43,279 nucleotides of DNA from an uncultured Oscillospiraceae bacterium (GTDB lineage: Bacteria; Bacillota; Clostridia; Oscillospirales; Oscillospiraceae), in assembly GCA_947591105.1 (NCBI GenBank), contig CANQDL010000005.1, positions 1 through 43,279 of the forward strand. Direction: 5' to 3'. How positions within the stretch are numbered: position 1 is the stretch's first letter; each line of letters starts with the position of its first letter. The notes beneath the pieces were generated by a model. The model saw only the letters and a program-made list of their open reading frames with translations. It ran no database searches and was not told the origin of the DNA. The position numbers were made by a program, and so were the translations under genes. This document shows positions 1 to 5,901 of the stretch, piece after piece.

Positions 1-1
1 C

Positions 2-70
2 TACAGCTTCGGCTTTGAGTTGGCAAAACACGGCTGGCTGCCGTGCTACTTGCCACAATCTTTATTGTAG
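2..70 (+). other. Possible C-terminal end of a gene cut by the window edge
   Basis: The frame is open from the first base and ends at TAG (68-70), giving 22 residues ending in CYLPQSLL. It is in the same frame as the ORF at 92-538 and only seven codons separate the stop from that ORF's ATG. Either this is the end of an upstream gene, or both pieces are one gene broken by a nonsense codon. The window does not hold enough of the upstream part to decide. Confidence 0.25.
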
Positions 71-91
71 GAGAACATTGATGATTTTGAC

Positions 92-538
92 ATGGTTTCT
101 CGCATTCGAAATGATACGATATTGATTTTTTATTTGCTGCTTGGTGGGTATAAATTGACCGGAGATTATCAGAACGATATGGATGAATTGGGGATCAATG
201 TTGAATTGGGTATCAATGATGACTCCTTTGACAGAATGTATAAGAAGATCCAGGAACTGCCAAGAAGCATAAAGAAATTCATTTTATATTTTGACGGGCA
301 AAAGCCTCTTAAGGCATATCGTCATTTCACGCAGGAGCCAACAGTTTATGATAATAATGGTTCTGTCGCTGCATCAGAAATCATATTTGTAGCCGTTGAT
401 GAGTTTAGCAGAGATGAATTTGATCGTGCAATGCAGGGGAGATATCGAGAAAAAGAATTTGCTTTGAGAAAGGATAATATACCAGCAAATATCAGCTATC
501 TTAATGATCGACACGAAGAAGTTTTTCTTGTTTGGTAA
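92..538 (+). CDS. Hypothetical protein, AT-rich, possibly 5'-truncated
   Basis: A 148-residue soluble, acidic protein that I do not recognise. It has no signal peptide or membrane segment; the C-terminal half has alternating charged and hydrophobic stretches (KKFILYFDGQKP, EIIFVAVDEFSRDEFD) typical of an alpha/beta fold. The ATG at 92 has no ribosome site at a usable distance: the only AGGAG (69-73) overlaps the preceding TAG and lies 18 bases away. The frame is also open upstream of the ATG until that TAG, so the real protein could be longer and interrupted. Base composition is clearly lower in GC than the genes from 973 on, which suggests a different origin. Small immunity or accessory proteins look like this, but nothing in the sequence proves such a role. 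Confidence 0.5.
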   Translation: MVSRIRNDTILIFYLLLGGYKLTGDYQNDMDELGINVELGINDDSFDRMYKKIQELPRSIKKFILYFDGQKPLKAYRHFTQEPTVYDNNGSVAASEIIFVAVDEFSRDEFDRAMQGRYREKEFALRKDNIPANISYLNDRHEEVFLVW

Positions 539-568
539 GCTTCCGCGGCGTTTTAAGCATTATTTGAG

Positions 569-597
569 TTGAAGTTTCAGGCAAAATGTGATAAAAT
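569..597 (+). promoter_or_regulatory. Sigma-A-type promoter for the 55-residue miniprotein
   Basis: TTGAAG (569-574), a 17-base spacer and TAAAAT (592-597) preceded by TGTGA. It should start transcription near 604, just before the folded leader at 606-670. Confidence 0.65.
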
Positions 598-605
598 ATC
601 TCTCG

Positions 606-670
606 ACGTTGGGCAACGTAGGCTACCATTTTGAGTCTCGGGACGAAAGTTCCGGAAAGGAGGTAGTCCT
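606..670 (+). promoter_or_regulatory. Folded 5' leader that pairs with the ribosome site region
   Basis: Three nested or adjacent helices can be drawn by hand. ACGTT (606-610) pairs with AACGT (615-619). AGGCTACC (620-627) pairs with GGTAGTCCT (662-670) with one bulged T. Inside the latter, CGGGAC (639-644) pairs with GTTCCG (649-654) closed by a GAAA tetraloop. The outer helix takes up the last two bases of the GGAGG ribosome site (659-663) and ends directly at the ATG (671). This geometry would let the RNA fold control translation. It matches no riboswitch class I can name with confidence. Confidence 0.5.
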
Positions 671-838
671 ATGAACTGTACGGTCGTTTTTGACTGGAGG
701 TTTGCTGTTGCCCTTGGCGCGGCAACTGTAGGCATCATCTTCGCTGCGAAGATGAACGCTGCAGATGCTAAAGAGGTGTCAATCCATGCGATTGATGCTT
801 GCAAGGAATATGCAGTTGCCATAACTGGTGGCTGCTAA
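671..838 (+). CDS. 55-residue single-helix membrane miniprotein
   Basis: Starts at ATG 671 behind a strong AAAGGAGG ribosome site (656-663). The product has a short N-terminus (MNCTVVFDWR), one hydrophobic helix at about residues 11-26 (FAVALGAATVGIIFAA), then a mixed region with cysteines at 44 and 55, the last being the C-terminal residue (ITGGC). The cysteine at position 3 precedes the helix. It sits alone between its own promoter (569-597) and a perfect terminator (854-890), so it is expressed as a separate unit. I know no family for it. Possible roles are a small membrane regulator, a toxin-like or signalling peptide, or a modified peptide precursor; none can be chosen from sequence. The ribosome site, promoter, leader fold and terminator together make it very likely a real gene despite its size. 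Confidence 0.7.
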   Translation: MNCTVVFDWRFAVALGAATVGIIFAAKMNAADAKEVSIHAIDACKEYAVAITGGC

Positions 839-853
839 TCCTTCCCAGACGTC

Positions 854-890
854 AGGGCATGCAGTCTTCGGATTGCGTGCCCTCTTTATA
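854..890 (+). terminator. Rho-independent terminator of the miniprotein unit
   Basis: A 13-pair stem (854-866 with 871-883, two or three of them G-T pairs), closed by a TTCG tetraloop and followed by CTTTATA. Confidence 0.85.
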
Positions 891-972
891 TAAAATGCTT
901 TACTATACTTCAAATGAGGCTGAACGGTATTCTTGGGAAATGATACGGAGAGAATAAAAGAAGGAGGCTGCT

Positions 973-2064
973 ATGCAATATCGCACACTGCCCCACGGCG
1001 GGGAACAGATCGGCATCATCGGCATGGGCTCGGCGGTGGTGGGCCAGCAGAAGGAAAAGGACATCATTGAAACGGTGCGCACGGCGGTGGAGCTGGGCGT
1101 GAACTACTTTGATCTGGCGGCAGGCCACGCTGCCTGCTTCCCGGCCTACGGGAAGGCCCTGGCCGATTGCCGCAAAAACGTGTACTTACAGATCCACTTC
1201 GGCGCCAACTACACCACCGGCGAGTACGGCTGGACCACCGACCTGGATGCCATCAAGCGTTCCATCGGCTGGCAGCTGGACAACCTGAAAACGGACACTA
1301 TCGACTTTGGCTTCATCCACTGTCTGGACGAGCGGACAGACGTGGAGGCATACGAAAAGAGCGGGGCGCTGCAATACGTGCTGGACATGAAGGAGCAGGG
1401 CGTGGTGCGGCACATCGGCCTATCCTCCCACAACCCGGACACGGTCCATCATGTGCTGGACAAGGGCATCGTGGACATGCTCATGTTCTCCATCAACCCC
1501 ATGTACGACTACGGCCAGGGGGAGTACGCCATCGGCTCCGACGGGGAGCGGCAGGCCCTCTACCGCCGATGCGAGGCGGAGGGCGTGGGCATTGCGGTGA
1601 TGAAGCCCTTCAACGCGGGCCAGCTGCTGGACGCGAAGCAATCCCCCTTCAAGCGGGCCCTGACTCCGGCCCAGTGCATCCAATACGCACTGGATAAGCC
1701 CGGCGTGCTCACGGTGCTGCCCGGGGCGGCCAATGTGGACGAGTTGAAGCGGAACCTCGCTTATTTTGATACGTCCGACGAGGAGCGGGACTATTCCGTC
1801 ATCGCCAGTCTCACCCCGGAGGAGTCCCGCGGCCGGTGCGTGTACTGCAACCACTGCGCGCCCTGCCCGGCGGGCCTGAACGTGGGCCTCATCAACAAGT
1901 ATTATGACTTGGCCAAAGCGGGGGACCCGCTGGCGGCGGAGCACTATCACACTCTTGCCAAGACCGCCGCAGACTGCGTGGGCTGCGGGCATTGCGACAG
2001 CCGCTGCCCCTTCCATGTGGAGCAATCGGCCCGGATGAAAGAGATCGCGGCGTATTTCAAATAA
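973..2064 (+). CDS. Aldo/keto reductase with C-terminal 4Fe-4S ferredoxin domain
   Basis: A 363-residue cytosolic oxidoreductase. Residues 1 to about 270 form an AKR-type TIM barrel (GMGSAVVG, NYFDLAAG, IDFGFIHCLDE, HIGLSSHN, MKPFNAGQ). Residues 285 on carry two cysteine clusters, CVYCNHCAPCP and CVGCGHCDSRCP, of the 4Fe-4S type that close this AKR subfamily. The tail suggests electron transfer between an iron-sulphur donor and the barrel site. The catalytic Asp, Tyr (FPAYG) and His are visible, but the usual catalytic Lys position (VYLQIH) looks like Gln. Start is ATG 973 with AAGGAGG nine bases upstream. It is monocistronic, ending in a hairpin at 2086-2114. Substrate unknown. Confidence 0.9.
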   Translation: MQYRTLPHGGEQIGIIGMGSAVVGQQKEKDIIETVRTAVELGVNYFDLAAGHAACFPAYGKALADCRKNVYLQIHFGANYTTGEYGWTTDLDAIKRSIGWQLDNLKTDTIDFGFIHCLDERTDVEAYEKSGALQYVLDMKEQGVVRHIGLSSHNPDTVHHVLDKGIVDMLMFSINPMYDYGQGEYAIGSDGERQALYRRCEAEGVGIAVMKPFNAGQLLDAKQSPFKRALTPAQCIQYALDKPGVLTVLPGAANVDELKRNLAYFDTSDEERDYSVIASLTPEESRGRCVYCNHCAPCPAGLNVGLINKYYDLAKAGDPLAAEHYHTLAKTAADCVGCGHCDSRCPFHVEQSARMKEIAAYFK

Positions 2065-2085
2065 AATGCTCCATAAAGAGCAGAC

Positions 2086-2114
2086 AACAGCCCCATCATC
2101 CCGATGGGGCTGTT
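2086..2114 (+). terminator. Hairpin terminator after the aldo/keto reductase
   Basis: Perfect 12-pair stem (AACAGCCCCATC with GATGGGGCTGTT) and a 5-base loop. The following T-tract is poor, so termination may be partial. Confidence 0.6.
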
Positions 2115-2178
2115 ACCGTCGTTGGGTAGTTTATGGGACAGCAATGCGCGTAGGATGGGGATACCGGGAGGTGTTTTT

Positions 2179-2370
2179 ATGAAACACAAGGTCAGAGCGC
2201 TGGTCCAAGTGGAGAAATACGGTCTGTTCGGCAAGAAAAAGGTCTTTGAGGAGCGCATCATCACGGTGGACGGCGCGACGTACAGGAAGATGAAAAAGGC
2301 CGAGCGAGACCGCCCCTTCAGCATCGGGGAGATGATGTTTTACGACCTTTTGTGGGATGACGAGGATTGA
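2179..2370 (+). CDS. Small basic hypothetical protein (63 residues)
   Basis: Begins MKHKVRALVQVEKY and ends FYDLLWDDED. It is rich in Lys and Arg in the middle and acidic at the end, with no membrane segment. The ATG at 2179 has a GGGAGG site (2166-2171) at good distance. An upstream in-frame start (2104) lies inside the preceding terminator hairpin and was rejected. It is not a family I recognise. It is followed at 42 bases by another small unknown gene and then by tag, possibly in one transcript. Confidence 0.65.
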   Translation: MKHKVRALVQVEKYGLFGKKKVFEERIITVDGATYRKMKKAERDRPFSIGEMMFYDLLWDDED

Positions 2371-2412
2371 AGGCGGCGCGGCTTTGCGGTAAAATAGGAA
2401 GGAGGACGGCAA

Positions 2413-2691
2413 ATGAGCATCATTTTGAGAAGCTATCGTGAGGTGTGGCGGGACGTGCTGCGGGCGAAGGCCGGGCCGGATCAGGTGACGCGCATGCCTC
2501 TGCGCCGGATCGGGGCCAGGGACGGCGTGTATGTTATCACCGGCGCCCGGCATGAGGAAGTGGCCCGGTACATGGCGGAGCAGCTGGAGGTTGTCCCCGG
2601 TTTGCCGGCGGAGATCGTCCTTGCCGGCCAGGTGGAGGATATGTTCGGCGTTGCTGTGGACATAGAGTACCCCGACATGAGAGCCGGATAA
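2413..2691 (+). CDS. Small hypothetical protein (92 residues)
   Basis: Starts at ATG 2413 after AAGGAGG (2399-2405). The product is soluble, with a central segment (DGVYVITGARHEEVARYMAEQL) that reads like a beta-alpha unit and a C-terminal EDMFGVAVDIEYPDM strand region. No known motif was recognised. It ends 11 bases before tag, so co-transcription and perhaps translational coupling with the DNA-repair gene are likely. Confidence 0.65.
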   Translation: MSIILRSYREVWRDVLRAKAGPDQVTRMPLRRIGARDGVYVITGARHEEVARYMAEQLEVVPGLPAEIVLAGQVEDMFGVAVDIEYPDMRAG

Positions 2692-2702
2692 GGAGAACGA
2701 CT

Positions 2703-3293
2703 ATGCAGAGATGCCCCTGGTGCCTGATGAACGAGCGGCAGACGCGCTACCACGACGAGGAGTGGGGCGTGCCGGTCCATGACGACCGCAAGCAGTTTGA
2801 GTTTCTCATGCTGGAGGCCATGCAGTGCGGCCTCAGCTGGGACACGGTGCTGCGGAAGCGGGAGATATTCCGCGGCTGCTTTGATGGGTTTGACTTCGAC
2901 AAGGTGGCGGCCTATACCGACGAGGATGTGGACCGCATCATGGCCGCGCCCGGCATGATCCGCTCCCGGCGGAAGATCGAGGCAGTCATCAACAATGCCC
3001 GGTGCGTACAGCGCATCCGGGCGGAGTTCGGTTCCTTTTCTAATTATCTCTGGGGCTGGACGAATGGGAAGACGATGCTCTATAAGGGCCATGAGCTGGG
3101 CCACATCCCGGCGTCCAACGATCTCTCCGATCGCATTGCCAAGGACCTGAAAAAGCGGGGCATGAAGTACATCGGCAGCGTGACCGTCTACGCCCACCTG
3201 CAGGCCTGCGGGATCATCAACGACCATGTGAAGGAGTGCTTTCGGTATCGGGAGTTGGTGGAGAGCACGGATACGGAATGGGTGGAGGAATGA
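2703..3293 (+). CDS. tag: DNA-3-methyladenine glycosylase I
   Basis: Removes 3-methyladenine from alkylated DNA as the first step of base-excision repair. The 196-residue length is typical. The family's opening is present: RCPWC, YHDEEWGVPVHDD, QFEFLMLEAMQCGLSW. The zinc-binding residues known from E. coli Tag are visible as Cys4, His17 and the C-terminal His and Cys of NDHVKEC. The helix-turn region KKRGMKYIGSVTVYAHLQACG matches the family C-terminal block. Start ATG 2703 has AAGGAG six bases upstream. A second alkylation-repair gene (ogt) lies at 19725-20222, far away in another operon. Confidence 0.95.
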   Translation: MQRCPWCLMNERQTRYHDEEWGVPVHDDRKQFEFLMLEAMQCGLSWDTVLRKREIFRGCFDGFDFDKVAAYTDEDVDRIMAAPGMIRSRRKIEAVINNARCVQRIRAEFGSFSNYLWGWTNGKTMLYKGHELGHIPASNDLSDRIAKDLKKRGMKYIGSVTVYAHLQACGIINDHVKECFRYRELVESTDTEWVEE

Positions 3294-3304
3294 TTATGAT
3301 AAAG

Positions 3305-3335
3305 CACGGCGCCGGGGGGACCGGCACCGTGTTTT
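3305..3335 (+). terminator. Terminator after tag
   Basis: CACGGCGCCGG (3305-3315, one mismatch) pairs with CCGGCACCGTG (3321-3331), followed by TTTT. It separates tag from the convergent accessory operon. Confidence 0.75.
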
Positions 3336-3376
3336 AACAGTATTTTTCAGTAAATGGAGAAATAAGCAGGCTGATA

Positions 3377-4612
3377 TTAATCCATAAAGGCACTGAATAT
3401 GCTTTCCAGAAGTATAATCATTTCGGACCACTGCTCTGCATCAAATGTATTGCTTTCTGTGGCCACATTCAATTTTTGCCTGAACCGTTCTTGGATTTGC
3501 CCCTTGTGTATGATCTCGCCTTGATATGTTTGCGTTTTATCCACAAAGCCTTTCCATTGGATAGGAACATAATTGCCATTTTCTTGTAATATATCACGGC
3601 CTAAATACAATTCAATAGAGCAAGCTTTACCATTAATATTCGTTTTTTCGTTCCTGATGGGGCCCAAAGTGGGATAGTCATTTGCCAGCTCCAGATCTGG
3701 CAAATGCATTGCCCGGAAATTATTGGGCAGCGCTATCTTGTTCAGTTCTGTCAGTTCCGCTAATCCGGCGGCATCATTATCATACAGAGCAATAACCCGA
3801 TTTTGTATACCGGAAGCGATGAATAATTTGAAATAATGCGTTAAGAAACTTGTGCTACCTTGTATCTTGTAGTCAGAGAAATTGACAAAAGAGTAGCACT
3901 TTTCCAAATGGGGATAGAGAAGATGCATTGCGCATGATATAACGTTTGCGTCAAATTTACCTTCTGTCAATATAATCGTTTTTGGAACGAGAAAATCTTC
4001 TGGCTGAGGAAGACCATCACACCATCCCCCGTCATAGAGATAGGTATAATCAAGAGTTACTTCATCCTCGGGATTAAATGCGTCCAAAAGTATACGAAAA
4101 ATACTCCAGTGGTCGATGTAATCGCGTTCCAGACCAAAAAAGTCCTCATCAAAAGGTAGACTGTCTAATACTGTTTTCTCTGCAAACGTTGTCGCTTGAT
4201 TTCGTGCGACCTCCAGATGCTTATAGCTGTTGGTATCATGATCATATTCATCATCCGATAAAATTTTCGCATATTTTTTAGCTGCTTCGCTCCATTCCTG
4301 AAAGCTAAAATGATACAGGAGATTATTCTCTTGCTCTTTGTCTCCAACATCCTGCGCGTATTCAAGTTTTGACTGTTTAGCCCGCTCAAAGTCTTCTTTA
4401 GCGTTAGCAATGGTATGTCCTAGACAGTCCAGACATTTTTTTGCTCGTGCAACAGATGTTTGAAAATATCGTTTTTCAAAGAATTCATCATCTTCTGTTT
4501 CTTGGCAGACCTTCAGATCATCTGGTGAGAATATTAGCAATAGCGGTCCGAAGGAATTTTTCCATGACAAGTAATCATACCCACCAATAGTGATAGACAC
4601 CCATTCACCCAT
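3377..4612 (-). CDS. HEPN/Toprim-type protein, candidate phage-defence component
   Basis: A 411-residue soluble protein. The N-terminus (MGEWVSITIGGYDYLSWKNS) resembles the HEPN/Toprim N-terminal domain, in which a short beta start precedes a helical domain (about 50-150, coiled-coil-like with many Lys and Glu). A Toprim core follows at about 210-290: IILTEGKFDANVIS with Glu217, then VIALYDNDAAG with Asp278 and Asp280, the acidic triad used for metal-dependent nuclease or topoisomerase-primase chemistry. The canonical HEPN RNase R-x4-6-H motif was not seen clearly. Such proteins occur as defence or abortive-infection genes; that role is inferred here. It lies 92 bases downstream of a membrane-protein gene on the same strand and near a serine recombinase. 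Its composition is far lower in GC than the flanking chromosome, which suggests transfer. Confidence 0.75.
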   Translation of the reverse strand: MGEWVSITIGGYDYLSWKNSFGPLLLIFSPDDLKVCQETEDDEFFEKRYFQTSVARAKKCLDCLGHTIANAKEDFERAKQSKLEYAQDVGDKEQENNLLYHFSFQEWSEAAKKYAKILSDDEYDHDTNSYKHLEVARNQATTFAEKTVLDSLPFDEDFFGLERDYIDHWSIFRILLDAFNPEDEVTLDYTYLYDGGWCDGLPQPEDFLVPKTIILTEGKFDANVISCAMHLLYPHLEKCYSFVNFSDYKIQGSTSFLTHYFKLFIASGIQNRVIALYDNDAAGLAELTELNKIALPNNFRAMHLPDLELANDYPTLGPIRNEKTNINGKACSIELYLGRDILQENGNYVPIQWKGFVDKTQTYQGEIIHKGQIQERFRQKLNVATESNTFDAEQWSEMIILLESIFSAFMD

Positions 4613-4704
4613 ACTTAATTCCTCGTGTATTTATAATATATTAATGCTTTATTTAAGCGTTAATTCACCCCAGCAGAGGCTGTAGGGATCATTAGGTTTG
4701 TTAT

Positions 4705-5571
4705 TTATATTACATTGTATATTGCTGATTGTAGCTTTTTAACGTCAAGTACTTCTCTTTTATACTTCCCGGACATAAGAGAAAAGTCATCTTTGAGTTT
4801 TTCCTGTACATAGTTTGAAGCATCGATGACCAATCCTTTTCCGCTATGTTCGTTCAAGTATTCCACAGTCAGTTTCTTTACTCGCTCCGTATAGTTTTCC
4901 TGAAAGAAAGACTCAAAGGCAATGAAACTCTTATCCGCTTTCCAAGAGGAGAGTTCTTTTTTCCCGTCGGCGAAGATTCCAAGGTTTATCATGGTTGAAA
5001 AAATATCAAAATCATCTCGGCTGCTTATAATGCTATATCTTCTTGCCTCTAACAGCGCCTTGGCGCTGACGTCATCCTTTTTTGCTATACAGTTATTGAG
5101 CATGTCGACTAGTGAAAACTCGTTCAAAAGATATTTTGTATAGTTGTATTTTAAATAAGGCGAGCATTGTTTATATAAATTGAACCAATTGTTTGGGTAA
5201 ATGATAGAAGGCATGTATTTATGTGATAAGCCATTGTTCAATGCTGAAATTTGCTGATTGACAGCATATATGATATCATGAAGCATACTTGCACATTTTT
5301 TGGCTTCAGAGTAATTTCGCCTGTTTTCGTTATTTATTGTCAACAGCACAATTACAATCGATATACCGGTCGAACCAGCTATTCCAAGAAATGTAACTTG
5401 ATTCAGTGATAGATAATCTGCGAGATGTAGCGAGGCGAGTAGAATAAGAACAATTGCAAGTACTCCAAGCCATACGCATATACCCCCAAGAGGCTTTTTA
5501 AATCTTTGCATGTTATAACTGGTAATGCCATCTACAGTGGTGTAAGTGAATGACTTCTTTTTGCAGTTCAT
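4705..5571 (-). CDS. Two-helix membrane protein, partner of the HEPN/Toprim gene
   Basis: A 288-residue protein with an approximately 28-residue basic N-terminus, two hydrophobic segments at about 29-51 (GGICVWLGVLAIVLILLASL) and 59-80 (VTFLGIAGSTGISIVIVLL), then about 200 residues of soluble, mostly helical sequence (from NNENRRNYSEAKKCASML on). With a short loop between the helices, both ends should face the cytoplasm. I do not recognise the soluble domain. It is the first gene of an AT-rich two-gene minus-strand operon with a clear promoter (5609-5637) and an AAAGGAA ribosome site nine bases before the ATG. Pairing with a Toprim protein beside a recombinase suggests a membrane effector in a defence pair, which is inference only. 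Confidence 0.7.
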   Translation of the reverse strand: MNCKKKSFTYTTVDGITSYNMQRFKKPLGGICVWLGVLAIVLILLASLHLADYLSLNQVTFLGIAGSTGISIVIVLLTINNENRRNYSEAKKCASMLHDIIYAVNQQISALNNGLSHKYMPSIIYPNNWFNLYKQCSPYLKYNYTKYLLNEFSLVDMLNNCIAKKDDVSAKALLEARRYSIISSRDDFDIFSTMINLGIFADGKKELSSWKADKSFIAFESFFQENYTERVKKLTVEYLNEHSGKGLVIDASNYVQEKLKDDFSLMSGKYKREVLDVKKLQSAIYNVI

Positions 5572-5608
5572 TGTTATATGTTCCTTTCAACTATTATCTA
5601 ACTATAGA

Positions 5609-5637
5609 ATTATACCATTGATAAATCGTATCCACAA
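5609..5637 (-). promoter_or_regulatory. Promoter of the membrane protein-HEPN/Toprim operon
   Basis: Reading the minus strand: TTGTGG (5637-5632), 17-base spacer, perfect TATAAT (5614-5609). Transcription should start near 5602, giving a leader of about 30 bases. Confidence 0.8.
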
Positions 5638-5639
5638 TA

Positions 5640-5849
5640 GAGATTTGGTAGCACATAATAAGTTGCTCCCATGTTTATCTAAAATTAGATGAACCTCCTC
5701 GTGTTAGGAACTTGTTGATGTCTGTATATGTCAGCGTGTGCTTTTTGATTATGAACACAAAAATGTATTTATACCAACGTCGGAAGCGTAGGAAGCGAGA
5801 TAAACCTGATTATATTTCAGAGAACACCAATTCACCTCCCTCCATCCCC
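5640..5849. other. AT-rich intergenic stretch without a recognised gene
   Basis: Lies between the divergent promoters at 5609-5637 and 5850-5878. A 60-codon frame can be read from 5712, but it runs through the recombinase promoter and has no ribosome site. I see no repeat, hairpin or attachment-site match here. Confidence 0.5.
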
Positions 5850-5878
5850 TTGCCAACGGGCGGGAAATGTGATACAAT
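5850..5878 (+). promoter_or_regulatory. Promoter of the serine recombinase
   Basis: TTGCCA (5850-5855), 17-base spacer, TACAAT (5873-5878). The start point is expected near 5885, about 17-30 bases before the candidate start codons. Confidence 0.75.
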
Positions 5879-5901
5879 GATAAACAATCAATAACGAAAA
5901 T

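Noticed and set aside
601-670. Possible c-di-GMP-I (GEMM) riboswitch in the miniprotein leader
   Set aside because: GGGCAA and GGGACGAAAG look a little like GEMM elements, but the conserved GACGCAAAGC and GGUAGC parts are not in the right places.
5712-5894. 60-codon plus-strand ORF before the recombinase
   Set aside because: No ribosome site, and it covers the whole recombinase promoter.
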